Part shown: positions 8,368-19,022 of the stretch, piece after piece | Layout of the letters: each line of letters opens with the position of its first letter | Position numbering within the stretch: position 1 is the stretch's first letter | Source: an uncultured Lachnospiraceae bacterium | GTDB taxonomy: Bacteria > Bacillota > Clostridia > Lachnospirales > Lachnospiraceae | DNA length: 64,000 bases | Assembly (NCBI GenBank): GCA_902793995.1 | Contig: CADBFP010000001.1 | Location: forward strand, 80,546-144,545 | Direction of reading: 5' to 3' | Program-made: the position numbers and the translations under genes | Notes under the pieces: generated by a model | Told to the model about the DNA's origin: nothing | What the model saw: only the letters and a program-made list of their open reading frames with translations | Databases searched by the model: none

Positions 8368-10197
8368 ATGATCAGAGAAGATATTAGAAATGTTGCCATT
8401 ATTGCCCACGTGGACCACGGCAAAACCACCCTGGTGGACGAGCTTTTAAAGCAGTCCGGCGTTTTCCGGGAAAACCAGGAAGTGGCGGAGCGGGTGATGG
8501 ATTCCGGCGACCTGGAGCGGGAGCGGGGCATTACCATCTTGTCCAAAAACACCGCCGTGCAGTACAAGGGCGTAAAAATCAATATTATCGACACCCCCGG
8601 CCATGCGGACTTCGGCGGGGAAGTGGAGCGGGTGCTGAAAATGGTAAACGGGGTGATTTTAGTGGTGGACGCCTTCGAAGGCCCCATGCCTCAGACCCGT
8701 TTTGTGCTGTCCAAGGCCCTGGAACTGAACCTGGATGTGGTGGTGTGCATCAACAAGGTGGATCGCCCTGAGGCCCGGCCGGAAGAGGTGGTGGAGGAGG
8801 TGCTGGACCTCCTGCTGGATCTGGATGCCACGGAAAAGCAGCTGGACTGCCCCTTTGTTTTTGCCTCCGCCAAGGCGGGCTGGGCCGTGCGGGATCTGGG
8901 GGAGGAGCGGATGAACATGCAGCCCCTCTTTGAGACCATCCTGGAGGCGGTGCCTGCCCCGGAGGGAGATCCCGCCGCCCCGGTAAAAATGCTGGTGAGC
9001 ACCATCGATTATAACGAGTATGTAGGCCGCATTGCGGTAGGCAAGATCGATCAGGGGACCCTTCGGGTGAACCAGGAGGTGATTCTGGTGAACGCCCATG
9101 CGGCGGATGCCAAACGCCGGGTGAAGGTCAGCAAGCTGTATGAGTTTGACGGCCTTGCCCGGAAGGAGGTGGAGAGCGCGGAGATGGGCTCCGTGGTGGC
9201 GGTGTCCGGCATTTCGGACATCCATATCGGGGATACCCTCTGCGATCCCAGTGACCTCATCCCCATCCCTTTCCAGAAGATCTCCGAGCCCACCATCTCC
9301 ATGCAAATGATGGTGAACGATTCGCCCTTTGCGGGGCAGGAGGGCAAGTATGTCACCTCTCGCCATATCCGGGATAGGCTAATGCGGGAGCTGAATACGG
9401 ATGTGTCCCTTAGGGTAGAGGAACTGTCTCCGGATTGCTTTAAGATCAGCGGTCGGGGGGAATTGCATTTATCCATTTTGATTGAAACTATGCGCCGGGA
9501 GGGCTATGAATTTGCGGTCTCCAAGGCGGAAGTGATTTACAAGCGGGGGGAAAGCGGCCGGCTTTTGGAACCCATGGAGCGGGTCTATGTGGATGTGCCG
9601 GAGGAGTTTTCCGGGGCGGTGATCGAAAAGCTGAGCCTGCGAAAGGGGGAGCTCTCCAATATGCGCCCCTTCGGGGAGGGCCGCACCCGCCTGGAGTTTA
9701 TGATCCCTTCCCGGGGGCTGATTGGCTACCGGGACGAGTTCTTGACGGATACCAAGGGCACCGGGATTATGAACCAGCTTTTTGACGGCTATGCCACCTA
9801 CAAGGGGGATATTCATTATAGGAACCAGGGGTCTCTGATTGCCTTTGAGACCGGGGAGGCGGTGACTTACGGCCTCTTCAATGCCCAGGAGCGGGGGCAG
9901 CTTTTCATCGGCCCCGGGGAAAAGGTCTACGCCGGCATGGTGGTGGGCCAGACGGGCAAGGCCCAGGATGTGGAAGTGAATGTCTGCAAGAGGAAGCAGC
10001 TTACCAATACCCGGGCCTCTGGCTCTGATGATGCCCTGCGGCTGACGCCTCCCAAGCAAATGAGTTTGGAACAGTATATGCAGTTTATTGATACGGACGA
10101 GCTCTTGGAGGTGACCCCCAAGACCCTGCGGATCCGCAAGCGGATTTTGGATCCTACTTTGCGGAAGCGGGAGGCGATGAAAAAGCGGACGGAGTAA
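8368..10197 (+). CDS. typA: Ribosome-associated translational GTPase TypA/BipA
   Basis: 609 residues, full family length. An elongation-factor-like GTP domain carries AHVDHGKTT (P-loop, about 13-21), the DxxG motif [10 protein letters not shown] (about 73) and [10 protein letters not shown] (about 127), with the switch I motif RGITI. The EF-G-like domains III and V follow, then the TypA-specific C-terminus ([46 protein letters not shown]). AAAGGAG lies 7 bases before the ATG. TypA binds the 70S ribosome at the EF-G site and is needed for ribosome assembly and stress or cold growth in studied bacteria. It has its own promoter and is flanked by repeats, so it is probably monocistronic. Confidence 0.97.
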   Translation: MIREDIRNVAIIAHVDHGKTTLVDELLKQSGVFRENQEVAERVMDSGDLERERGITILSKNTAVQYKGVKINIIDTPGHADFGGEVERVLKMVNGVILVVDAFEGPMPQTRFVLSKALELNLDVVVCINKVDRPEARPEEVVEEVLDLLLDLDATEKQLDCPFVFASAKAGWAVRDLGEERMNMQPLFETILEAVPAPEGDPAAPVKMLVSTIDYNEYVGRIAVGKIDQGTLRVNQEVILVNAHAADAKRRVKVSKLYEFDGLARKEVESAEMGSVVAVSGISDIHIGDTLCDPSDLIPIPFQKISEPTISMQMMVNDSPFAGQEGKYVTSRHIRDRLMRELNTDVSLRVEELSPDCFKISGRGELHLSILIETMRREGYEFAVSKAEVIYKRGESGRLLEPMERVYVDVPEEFSGAVIEKLSLRKGELSNMRPFGEGRTRLEFMIPSRGLIGYRDEFLTDTKGTGIMNQLFDGYATYKGDIHYRNQGSLIAFETGEAVTYGLFNAQERGQLFIGPGEKVYAGMVVGQTGKAQDVEVNVCKRKQLTNTRASGSDDALRLTPPKQMSLEQYMQFIDTDELLEVTPKTLRIRKRILDPTLRKREAMKKRTE

Positions 10198-10201
10198 GCC
10201 C

Positions 10202-10330
10202 CCAGTCAGCTTCGCTGACAGCCCCCTACGAGGACGAGTAAAGCTTGCAGCCGTAGGGGCGGGCAGTGCCCGCCCGCAAAACCTTGACGAGCTGAAAACC
10301 CGCGGGCGACCGATGGTCGCCCCTACGGGG
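10202..10330 (+). repeat. Palindromic repeats, copy 2 (left flank of the channel gene)
   Basis: A short palindrome (GTCAGCTTCGCTGAC) is followed by CCCCTACG, then a full repeat: GTAGGGGCGGGCAGTGCCCGCCC, a spacer with CAAAACCTTGACGAGCTG, and GGGCGACCGATGGTCGCCC with CTACGG. The ends GTAGGGGC and GCCCCTAC are inverted. Confidence 0.85.
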
Positions 10331-10376
10331 ATGCGTGAAACCTGCAATCGCCCAAAACAAAAACCCGGGAGGAACC

Positions 10377-11180
10377 ATGACCAGGGAACGATTATTTGAG
10401 ATAATTGAAAAAAATGAGGAAAAGGACAAACTAAGTGCAGCCTATGATTTCTTCATGATAATCATGATTGTCATTAGTTTGATTCCTTTGGCATTCAAGG
10501 CTGAAACTCCTTTATTTGCTGCCATGGATAAAATGGCAATGTTAGTTTTTATTATCGATTATGCCCTGCGTTGGTACACAGCAGATTACAAATTTGAACG
10601 GCATCACTGGTCTTCCTTCGTAAGATATCCATTCAGTTTTATGGCCATTATAGATTTGGTTTCTATTCTGCCTTCTCTTAGTTTTATAAGTAATGGGTTT
10701 AAGGTTCTTCGTGTTTTAAGAATGTTAAGAGCAATGAGAGTTTTCCGTGTTTTCAAAGCCCTGCGGTATTCTCGTAGTTTTGAAATCATTGGCAACGTTT
10801 TAAGGAATTCAAAACGATCTCTAATAGCTGTGGGAACTCTGGCGATTGGGTATATTTTGGTATCTGCCCTGGTGGTTTTTAATGTTGAACCAGAGTCTTT
10901 TAATGATTTCTTTGATGCTGTTTATTGGGCAACTGTTTCCTTGACTACAGTAGGCTATGGAGATATATATCCAGTAACCACAATAGGCAGGGTAATTACA
11001 ATGGCATCCGCACTATTTGGTATTGCTGTGGTAGCCCTTCCAGCCGGTATTATAACGGCGGGATACGTGGAAGAACTTAGGAAGCAGGAACAAATGGAGC
11101 AGTCCCAGAAAAAGCTGGCGCAGAAAGCACCCGGCCCTGCTTTGACGGACGGCGATGCTGAAGAAAAAGAAGAGGGATGA
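10377..11180 (+). CDS. Voltage-gated potassium channel (Kv-type ion transport protein)
   Basis: 267 residues from the ATG at 10377, which has GGGAGG five bases upstream; an open frame extends 14 codons into the repeat before it. Six membrane segments are readable, with an S4 voltage sensor at about 110-133 showing regular arginines (VLRVLRMLRAMRVFRVFKAL) and a pore loop with the potassium selectivity filter TVGYGD at about 190-195. S6 is followed by a short hydrophilic tail rich in Gln and Lys. The family forms tetrameric K+ channels in the cell membrane. The gene body is visibly AT-richer than typA and the gene after it, and sits between two direct copies of the palindromic repeat, so horizontal acquisition is likely. 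Confidence 0.93.
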   Translation: MTRERLFEIIEKNEEKDKLSAAYDFFMIIMIVISLIPLAFKAETPLFAAMDKMAMLVFIIDYALRWYTADYKFERHHWSSFVRYPFSFMAIIDLVSILPSLSFISNGFKVLRVLRMLRAMRVFRVFKALRYSRSFEIIGNVLRNSKRSLIAVGTLAIGYILVSALVVFNVEPESFNDFFDAVYWATVSLTTVGYGDIYPVTTIGRVITMASALFGIAVVALPAGIITAGYVEELRKQEQMEQSQKKLAQKAPGPALTDGDAEEKEEG

Positions 11181-11230
11181 GAGAAAGATTCCAGGCAAAA
11201 GATCCTTTTCGAAGATCCGTGAGGGAAGAT

Positions 11231-11307
11231 GCGTAGGGGCGGGCATTGCCCGCCCGCAAAACTCTGACAGGCCGTAACCCCTCGGGCGACCGATGGTCGC
11301 CCCTACA
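11231..11307 (+). repeat. Palindromic repeat, copy 3 (right flank of the channel gene)
   Basis: The same organisation and orientation as copy 2: GTAGGGGCGGGCATTGCCCGCCC, the spacer CAAAACTCTGACAGGCCG, then GGGCGACCGATGGTCGCCC and CTAC. This is close to the consensus unit of the family, about 75 bp. Confidence 0.88.
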
Positions 11308-11342
11308 AGAATATGTGAAGCCTGTTGCCGTAGATCCTTGAG

Positions 11343-11369
11343 GACGGTCATTTTCGGCCGTCTTTTTTT
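11343..11369 (+). terminator. Rho-independent terminator
   Basis: GACGGTC, loop ATTTTC, GGCCGTC (one G-T pair), then seven T. It ends the channel transcript; no gene lies between it and the repeat. Confidence 0.82.
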
Positions 11370-11485
11370 GTGTGTATAACCCTCCATTAACCATGGGAGG
11401 AATATCTTCGGGTATGTAAGGAAACAAAATTTCATGTTTCCCATAAAACGACCCGGAATCCCGGGCCTCTGTAAGGAGGAAAGTC

Positions 11486-12454
11486 ATGTTGGACAACAAA
11501 ACCATTTACAAAAGAACCCTGACCTTTTCCATTCACCGCCTGCTGTGGGATGTGCTGACCCTGCTGCTGGCGGCGGTGCTGTGCGTAGCCGGCTTCGTCA
11601 TTGCGGATAAAACTGCCGGCAAGGGCATCATCGGCCTGGTCATAGGCGCCGTGGTGGCCCTCATCCTCGCCATCATTCTGACCCGCTTCATATCCTACCG
11701 CTATAAAGCGGGGCAGATCGCCATGATGACCAAGGGCATTACCGAGGACGAATTGCCGGAGGATGTGCTGGGAGAGGGCAAGCAGATCGTGAAGGAGCGC
11801 TTTGTTACAGTGGCGGCCTTCTTTGCGGCCACCGGTGTTATTAAGGGGATTTTCAATCAGATCGGCCGGGGCATCACCAAAGCCGGGGAGTCTCTGGGGG
11901 GTGATACAGGCGGAGCCGTGGGCGGCGCCGTTTCCACCGTGCTCCAGACCATCGTGAATTATCTGTGCGATTGCTGCCTGGGCTGGGTGTTCTACCGGAA
12001 GGGCGTGGGAGCCATGAAGGCCACCTGCGAAGGAGCGGTGCTTTTCTTTAAGCACGGCAAAACCTTTGCCAAGAATATGGGCCGCGTCTTCGGCATCGGC
12101 CTGGCTACCCTGATCCCTATCGGGGGCGTGTTCGGGGGGATTGCCTACCTGATTATGAGCCGTTTCCCTGGTGCCTTCGAAAGCCTGAGCCAGTCCCTGA
12201 TCAAAATGGCGGAAGAGGGGGCTAAGATCCCGCAGTGGCTCGTCAATCCCTCCACCCTGATGATTGCCTGTGCGGCCCTGGTGGGTCTGCTGTTCTGGTC
12301 CATGATTCACTCCGTGTTCATCCGGCCCTTCGTGCTGGTGGGGGTGCTGCGGAATTACATCAATTCCGGCATGAACGATATTCCTACGGAGGAATCTTTC
12401 CACCTGCTGGACGGCAAGTCCAAGAAGTTCCGGGAGGCTCACGCGAAGATCTGA
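11486..12454 (+). CDS. Polytopic membrane protein, unknown function
   Basis: 322 residues with an excellent AAGGAGG seven bases before the ATG. Hydrophobic segments lie at about 20-45 and 48-70 (GIIGLVIGAVVALILAIILT), 105-120, around 160-180, 200-225 and 255-290. A glycine-rich stretch with a GGDTGGAVGGAV motif lies in the middle. The C-terminus (FHLLDGKSKKFREAHAKI) is cytosolic-looking. No family was recognised; the overall shape suggests a lipid-embedded scaffold or transporter-like protein rather than an enzyme. It stands alone between two terminators. Confidence 0.6.
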   Translation: MLDNKTIYKRTLTFSIHRLLWDVLTLLLAAVLCVAGFVIADKTAGKGIIGLVIGAVVALILAIILTRFISYRYKAGQIAMMTKGITEDELPEDVLGEGKQIVKERFVTVAAFFAATGVIKGIFNQIGRGITKAGESLGGDTGGAVGGAVSTVLQTIVNYLCDCCLGWVFYRKGVGAMKATCEGAVLFFKHGKTFAKNMGRVFGIGLATLIPIGGVFGGIAYLIMSRFPGAFESLSQSLIKMAEEGAKIPQWLVNPSTLMIACAALVGLLFWSMIHSVFIRPFVLVGVLRNYINSGMNDIPTEESFHLLDGKSKKFREAHAKI

Positions 12455-12477
12455 TCCTTGCTGTAAGTGTCCCAAAA

Positions 12478-12513
12478 GCCCCTTTTCGCCCTTGCGGAGG
12501 GGGGCTTTTTTTG
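12478..12513 (+). terminator. Rho-independent terminator
   Basis: AGCCCC at 12478-12483 pairs with GGGGCT at 12501-12506, with extra G-C pairs inside the loop, followed by a run of seven T, 23 bases after the membrane protein stop. Confidence 0.85.
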
Positions 12514-12566
12514 TTATACTTGGGGCTGTCTTTGAAAGGACGAAGAAAGATGCGTGAAGATTGCCT

Positions 12567-12813
12567 CCGTAGGGGCGGGCATTGCGACGGCGCGCAGCGC
12601 CTAGTCCTTTAGGGCCCGCCCGCAAAACTCTGACAGGCCGTGATCCCTCGGGCAACCGATGGTCGCCCCTGCGAGGATATATCCGTAGGGGCGCATCCCT
12701 TGATGCGCCCGCGGGTCGATGAGGGCATTGACCCCTACGGAGACAGTTGCAACCCGCCTCGTAGGGGCATTGCGACGGCGCGCAGCGCCTAGTCCTTTAG
12801 GGCCCGCCCGCAT
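12567..12813 (+). repeat. Compound palindromic repeat array, copy 4, with nested insert
   Basis: About 250 bp made of three repeat units in a row before hutU. The first and third carry an extra segment of about 30 bp (GACGGCGCGCAGCGCC... ending AGTCCTTTAGGG) at the apex of the GGGCGGGC palindrome, where copies 2 and 3 have none. The middle unit has the variant GTAGGGGCGCATCCCTTGATGCGCCC. Together they form the non-coding gap between the terminator and hutU; no gene is visible here. Confidence 0.85.
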
Positions 12814-12831
12814 CATGCAGGAAATAAAATA

Positions 12832-14883
12832 ATGAACGACCCACTCAATATATTTCAAAAAGCGAGGTTCCACATGAACGAATTGCAAAACGCCATGAAA
12901 ATCAAGCTGGACTATGAGCTGCCGGCTTATCCCCCTATGGAGGAAAAGTACCGCCGGGCCCCCCGCCGGGAGGCGAAGCTTTCGGAAAACGACCGGGTCC
13001 TGGCCATCCAAAACGCCCTGCGCTACATCCATCCGGACCACCACGCCCAAATGGCGGAGGAATTTGCGAAGGAACTGGAGGAGCGGGGCCGCATCTACGG
13101 CTACCGTTTCCGGCCGGAGGGGGCGCTCCATGGCAAACCCATTGACGAATACAAGGGCAAATGCATAGAGGGTAAGGCCATTCAGGTGATGATTGACAAC
13201 AACCTGGATTTTGACGTAGCCCTCTACCCTTATGAGCTCACCACCTACGGGGAGACGGGCCAGGTTTGCCAGAACTGGATGCAGTACCGGCTGATAAAGA
13301 AGTATTTGGAGGAGCTGACGGATGAACAGACTCTGGTGGTGATGAGCGGCCATCCCCTGGGCCTCTTCCGCTCCCATAAGCTGGCCCCCCGGGTGATTAT
13401 CACTAACGGCCTGATGATTGGAACCTTTGACGATCTGACCCATTTCAACCGGGCGGCGGCCCTGGGGGTGGCCAATTACGGCCAGATGACCGCCGGGGGC
13501 TGGATGTATATCGGCCCCCAGGGCATTGTCCACGGCACCTTCAACACTCTTCTCAATGCCGGGCGGCTGAAGCTGGGGATCCCTCAGGAGGGGAATCTGG
13601 CGGGCAAGCTCTTTATCTCCGCCGGTTTGGGGGGCATGAGCGGCGCCCAGGGCAAGGCGGCCATGATTGCCGGGGCAGCCTCCATTATCGCGGAGGTGGA
13701 CGAATCCCGGATTATCACCCGTTATGAACAGGGCTGGGTGAGCCATTGGACGCATCATCTTTCGGAAGCCCTGCAGATTGCCCGGGAACATCAGCAGGCG
13801 GGGAAGGCCTGCGCCGTGGCGTATCTGGGGAATGTGGTGGATCTGCTGGAATACCTGTATCAAAACAATGTGCATGTGGATCTCATGAGCGATCAGACTT
13901 CCTGCCATGTGCCCTACGAAGGAGGCTATTGCCCCCAGGGCCTGGTGTTCGAAGAGCGCACCGCCATGCTGAAAAACGACCCCGCCGGCTTCCGCAAGCT
14001 GGTGGATGCCAGCCTGAAGCGGCATTATGAAATGATTTGCAAGTTCCATGAGCGGGGCACTTATTTCTTCGATTACGGCAACAGCTTCCTGAAGGCGGTG
14101 TACGACGCCGGGGTAAAATCCGTTTGCAAAAACGGAGTGGACGATCTGGAGGGCTTTGTGTTCCCTTCCTATGTGGAGGATATTTTGGGGCCCCAGCTTT
14201 TTGACTTCGGCTACGGGCCCTTCCGCTGGTGCTGCCTCTCCGGCAGGCCCGAGGATCTGGACAAGACGGATGCGGCGGCGGCGGAGTATATTCTTGCCCA
14301 TAACCGGCGCTATCAGGATTATGATAACTATGTCTGGGTCCGGGATGCGAAGGAGAACAAGCTGGTGGTGGGCACCCAGTGCCGGATCCTGTATCAGGAT
14401 GCCTTGGGCCGGATGAATATTGCTCTGAAGTTTAATGAGATGGTGCGGAGAGGGGAAATCGGCCCCGTGATCCTGGGCCGGGACCACCACGATACCGGCG
14501 GTACGGATGCGCCTTTCAGGGAGACCTCCAATATCAAGGACGGCTCCAATATCATGGCGGAAATGGCTACCCAGTGTTTCGCGGGGAATGCGGCCCGGGG
14601 CATGAGCTATATCGCCCTGCACAACGGGGGCGGCACCGGCATCGGCAATGCCATCAACGGAGGCTTCGGCATGGTGCTGGACGGCTCCGAGCGGGTGGAT
14701 ACCATTCTGCGTATGTCCATGCCCTGGGATACCATGGTAGGGGTGGCCCGCCGCAGCTGGGCCAGGAATGAAAATGCCCTCATGGTGGCGGCGGAATATA
14801 ACGAAATGAATGCCGGTTCGGATCATATTACCCTGCCTTACGAGGCGGATACGGAGATGATTCGGAAGGTGCTGGGGGAATAA
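12832..14883 (+). CDS. hutU: Urocanate hydratase (urocanase)
   Basis: 683 residues of the long clostridial/anaerobe urocanase form. The enzyme adds water to urocanate to give imidazolonepropionate, the second step of histidine degradation, using tightly bound NAD+ as electrophile. Seen: the dinucleotide-binding glycine run SAGLGGMSGAQGKA at about 263, YGPFRWCCLSGRPEDL with the expected active-site cysteine region at about 467, and RDHHDTGGTDAPFRET plus HNGGGTGIGNAINGGFGMVLDG near the end. Two starts are possible: ATG 12832 (weak AGGA nine bases before) and ATG 12874 (GAGG six bases before, giving MNELQNAMKIKLD). The second has the better ribosome-binding site. It is followed by hutI and hutH, with repeats in the gaps. 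Confidence 0.95.
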   Translation: MNDPLNIFQKARFHMNELQNAMKIKLDYELPAYPPMEEKYRRAPRREAKLSENDRVLAIQNALRYIHPDHHAQMAEEFAKELEERGRIYGYRFRPEGALHGKPIDEYKGKCIEGKAIQVMIDNNLDFDVALYPYELTTYGETGQVCQNWMQYRLIKKYLEELTDEQTLVVMSGHPLGLFRSHKLAPRVIITNGLMIGTFDDLTHFNRAAALGVANYGQMTAGGWMYIGPQGIVHGTFNTLLNAGRLKLGIPQEGNLAGKLFISAGLGGMSGAQGKAAMIAGAASIIAEVDESRIITRYEQGWVSHWTHHLSEALQIAREHQQAGKACAVAYLGNVVDLLEYLYQNNVHVDLMSDQTSCHVPYEGGYCPQGLVFEERTAMLKNDPAGFRKLVDASLKRHYEMICKFHERGTYFFDYGNSFLKAVYDAGVKSVCKNGVDDLEGFVFPSYVEDILGPQLFDFGYGPFRWCCLSGRPEDLDKTDAAAAEYILAHNRRYQDYDNYVWVRDAKENKLVVGTQCRILYQDALGRMNIALKFNEMVRRGEIGPVILGRDHHDTGGTDAPFRETSNIKDGSNIMAEMATQCFAGNAARGMSYIALHNGGGTGIGNAINGGFGMVLDGSERVDTILRMSMPWDTMVGVARRSWARNENALMVAAEYNEMNAGSDHITLPYEADTEMIRKVLGE

Positions 14884-14917
14884 ATGACAATTTGCCTGAC
14901 AGAAAATTGACGGAAGA

Positions 14918-15010
14918 GGATTCGCCGATGGCGAATCCGGGCGGCTGGTAGTCGCCCCTACGGGTGAGGATGACAGAAGCTTACATCCGTAGGGGCAATT
15001 ATTAATCGCC
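14918..15010 (+). repeat. Palindromic repeats, copy 5 (hutU-hutI gap)
   Basis: GGATTCGCCGATGGCGAATCC is a palindrome, followed by GGGCGGCTGGTAGTCGCCCCTACGG and GTAGGGGCAATTATTAATCGCC. Ends again carry CCCCTACG and CGTAGGGG in inverted order. The unit fills the gap almost fully. Confidence 0.78.
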
Positions 15011-15057
15011 TTCCAGGAATGAACGAACGTATGAAAGAACAATGGCAGGGGATGACC

Positions 15058-16326
15058 ATGAAGAAATTGCTTATTCATAACATCGGCCTTTTGGCTACAC
15101 CAGAGGGCAAAACAGCCCGGGGCGGCGCCGCCCAGGGCAAGATCCGGAAGCTGGAAAATGCCTGGCTTTTGGCAAATGAAAAGGGCCTGATTACGGAAAT
15201 CGGCCAGGGCCCGGCCCCGGATACTTTCGGTGTTTTCACCGTGATAAACGCCGGCGGCAGGCTGGTGACCCCCGGCCTGGTGGATGCCCATACCCATTTG
15301 GTTTTCGGAGGCTGGCGGCAGAATGAATTCGGTTTAAAGCTCCGGGGGGCCAGCTATCTGGAAATTCTGGAAGCCGGCGGCGGCATTTTGTCTACGGTGA
15401 AAGCCACCCGGGCTGCCACGGAAGAGGAATTGGCGGAAAAAGCCGGGAAGGCCTTAAAGGAAATGCTTTCCTACGGCGTCACGGCGGTGGAAGCCAAAAG
15501 CGGCTACGGCCTGGACCGGGAAACGGAACTGAAACAGCTGCGGGCCATTGGGCGCTTAAACCAGGAGGGCCCGGTGGAACTGGCTGCCACCTACCTGGGG
15601 GCCCATGCTCTGCCGGCGGAATATAAAGAAAACCGAGAGGAATACCTGCGGCTTTTGACGGAGGAATGGATTCCGGAAATCGCCCGGGAGGGCCTGGCAG
15701 AGTTTTGCGATGTGTTCTGTGAGAAAGGGGTTTTCATGGCGGAGGAGACCCGCCGGATTCTGGAAGCGGGCAAGCGTCATGGTCTGATTCCCAAGATCCA
15801 TGCGGACGAGATAGAAGCCATCGGCGGCACGGAACTCACCGCGGAGCTGGGGGCCGTTTCCGCCGAGCACCTGATCGTTTGTCAGGAAAGCGGCATTCGG
15901 GCCCTGGCGGCCGGCGGGACCATTGCCTGCCTGCTGCCCATGACCAGCCTTTACCTGGGAGCCGCTTTTGCGCCGGCCCGGGAGATGATTAACGCCGGGG
16001 TGCCGGTGGCGGTGGCCTCGGACTTTAATCCCGGCTCCTGCCCGGGGCTCAATCTGCAGCTGGCCATGACCATGGCCTGCCTGAGATACCGGCTTACCCC
16101 TGAAGAAATGCTTACCGCCGTCACCTTAAACGGGGCGGCGGCCATAAACCGGGCGGACCGGCTGGGCAGCCTGGAAGTGGGAAAGCAGGCGGATATGGTG
16201 ATCTGGAAGGCCGAGGATTTGGAGTATTTGCCTTATCGCCTTGGCAGCAATCTGGCAGATGTGGTCATCAAAAAGAGTGAAGTTGTTTGGGTGAATGAAT
16301 ACTGTCATCCTGAGGCCGCATTTTAG
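15058..16326 (+). CDS. hutI: Imidazolonepropionase
   Basis: 422 residues from ATG 15058, chosen because AGGGG lies seven bases upstream; in-frame ATGs at 15019 and 15052 would add 13 or 2 residues. This metal-dependent amidohydrolase opens 4-imidazolone-5-propionate to formiminoglutamate. Seen: the metal-binding DAHTHLVFGG (about 76-85), the substrate-site block VEAKSGYGLD, AHALPAEYK, the metal histidine in KIHADEIEA (about 246) and the metal aspartate in VASDFNPGSCPGLNLQ. The last codons (CHPEAAF and stop) are written by a TGTCATCCTGAGGCC repeat half, so the natural C-terminus seems to have been replaced by the repeat. Catalytic residues are unaffected. Confidence 0.95.
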   Translation: MKKLLIHNIGLLATPEGKTARGGAAQGKIRKLENAWLLANEKGLITEIGQGPAPDTFGVFTVINAGGRLVTPGLVDAHTHLVFGGWRQNEFGLKLRGASYLEILEAGGGILSTVKATRAATEEELAEKAGKALKEMLSYGVTAVEAKSGYGLDRETELKQLRAIGRLNQEGPVELAATYLGAHALPAEYKENREEYLRLLTEEWIPEIAREGLAEFCDVFCEKGVFMAEETRRILEAGKRHGLIPKIHADEIEAIGGTELTAELGAVSAEHLIVCQESGIRALAAGGTIACLLPMTSLYLGAAFAPAREMINAGVPVAVASDFNPGSCPGLNLQLAMTMACLRYRLTPEEMLTAVTLNGAAAINRADRLGSLEVGKQADMVIWKAEDLEYLPYRLGSNLADVVIKKSEVVWVNEYCHPEAAF

Positions 16327-16407
16327 TGTCATCCTGAGGCCGAAGGCCGAAGGATCCTATGACTGGAAAGAGGGATGGGATTCTTCGCTTCGCTCAGAAT
16401 GACACAG
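16303..16407 (+). repeat. TGTCATCCTGAG-type inverted repeat invading the end of hutI
   Basis: TGTCATCCTGAGGCC occurs at 16303-16317, inside the hutI reading frame, and again at 16327-16341. The inverted end CTCAGAATGACA lies at about 16392-16403 inside TTCGCTTCGCTCAGAATGAC. It resembles the TGTCATTCTGAGCGAAGCGAAGAATCC repeats common in many bacterial genomes and is different from the GTAGGGGC family. No other copy was noticed in this window. Confidence 0.8.
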
Positions 16408-16465
16408 GCAACACAGAACGACACAAGAAATACAAGATAAAATGTATATTATTCGGAGGTTTATT

Positions 16466-18016
<1,551 letters not shown>

Positions 18017-18018
18017 TC

Positions 18019-18076
18019 CCGTAGGGGCGGCTACCACCCGCCTAAGGAACCAGGGCGACCAATGGTCGCCCCTATG
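18019..18076 (+). repeat. Palindromic repeat, copy 6
   Basis: GTAGGGGCGGCTACCACCCGCC, short spacer, then GGGCGACCAATGGTCGCCCCTATG, directly after the hutH stop codon. It is a shortened version of the consensus unit in the same orientation. Confidence 0.82.
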
Positions 18077-18105
18077 AGGAATACACAAATAAAGGAGGTA
18101 CTACT

Positions 18106-18672
18106 ATGTTTAAATCTTTAGGAAACAATGCTTCAGTATTTCCCATGCCGGTTCTGATGATCGCCACTTACGACGAAAACAGGGTGGTGGATGTGATGAA
18201 CGCGGCCTGGGGCATGAACTGCGACCCGGACAAATTGATGCTTTGCCTCACCGGGACCCACAAAACCGCCAAGAACCTGCGCATCAGCAAGGCCTGCACC
18301 GTGGCCATGGCGGACAGAGCCCACTTAAAGGAGGCAGATTTCTTCGGCATTGCCTCCGGCAACAAGATGGCGGACAAGTTCGAAAAAAGCGGCATGGAAG
18401 CCGTCAAAAGCGAAAAGGTGAACGCCCCCATCATCAAGGGCTTCCCCATTGTGATGGAATGCGAGCTGCTGGAAGAAGTGGAGACGGAGCATCTGCACTG
18501 CTTTGTGGTGCAGGTGGTGGACACCTTGGCAGAGGAAGCCGTGCTGAAGGAAGACGGAAAGCCCTGCATCCACAAGGCGGATCTGGTGCTCTTTAATCAA
18601 TTCAGAGCCTCTTATATGGCCGTGGGTGAAAAAGTGGGCCAGGCCTGGGGCGAAGGGAAAGCCCTCTTATAA
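18106..18672 (+). CDS. Flavin reductase-like domain protein (FMN-binding split barrel)
   Basis: 188 residues with AAAGGAGG before the ATG. The sequence fits the small flavin reductase/NtaB-type split-barrel family: an N-terminal VFPMPVLMIATYDENRVVDVMNAAWGM strand pair, then LCLTGTHKTAKNLRISKACTVAMA, which forms the flavin phosphate pocket, and the late HCFVVQVVDT strand. Such proteins bind FMN and reduce free flavin or serve as partner reductases; the true substrate here is unknown. It is the last gene after hutH and may share its transcript, though the palindromic repeat lies between them. A terminator follows about 100 bases later. Confidence 0.85.
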   Translation: MFKSLGNNASVFPMPVLMIATYDENRVVDVMNAAWGMNCDPDKLMLCLTGTHKTAKNLRISKACTVAMADRAHLKEADFFGIASGNKMADKFEKSGMEAVKSEKVNAPIIKGFPIVMECELLEEVETEHLHCFVVQVVDTLAEEAVLKEDGKPCIHKADLVLFNQFRASYMAVGEKVGQAWGEGKALL

Positions 18673-18769
18673 ATCGGGACTTTGCTCGTGCTGCAGGGGA
18701 CGGGTCGTGCGCTCCATAGGCAAATACCGCATGATCCTGGCGCATAGGTGGGAAGAATTCATATTTGAC

Positions 18770-18808
18770 AGCAGCGATGACATCCCCTTTTTTATCGCTG
18801 CTTTTTTT
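18770..18808 (+). terminator. Rho-independent terminator after the flavin reductase gene
   Basis: AGCAGCGAT at 18770-18778 pairs perfectly with ATCGCTGCT at 18794-18802, followed by six T. The loop is 15 bases. Confidence 0.8.
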
Positions 18809-18970
18809 AGATGCATCAGATCCCTGGCCATGTGCTTGCTTCTTCTGGGCTGTGGTTCAGATGCCCCGAATTACCGGCCATTATAGGAAACTTAAATCTG
18901 GGAGATAACGCCTGGTGTTATTTGTGATGACTGGTGATAGATATAAGTCCTGTTTTGCTGAGGAGTTTGA

Positions 18971-19022
18971 TGTGGGCGGCTGATAGCCGCCCCTACAGGG
19001 GTTCCCCAGCTCGCCCCTACCT
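18971..19022 (+). repeat. Palindromic repeat, copy 7 (short)
   Basis: GTGGGCGGCTGATAGCCGCCCCTACAGG followed by GCTCGCCCCTACC. One complete palindrome plus a half unit of the same family. Confidence 0.7.

Noticed and set aside
11432-12655. A 407-codon minus-strand frame across the membrane protein and the repeats
   Set aside because: Its ends lie in palindromic repeats and it opposes a gene with a strong ribosome-binding site.
12567-12813. The repeat array before hutU as a possible CRISPR
   Set aside because: Units are not regularly spaced, there are no spacers of constant length and no cas genes; the units are palindromic elements.
12601-15297. An 898-codon reading frame on the minus strand opposite hutU
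   Set aside because: It is the antisense shadow of the GC-rich hutU gene, with no start signal; its translation is rich in Gly/His/Pro and matches no family.
18626-18886. An 86-codon frame after the flavin reductase gene
   Set aside because: It begins inside that gene and crosses the terminator at 18770; no conserved motif.
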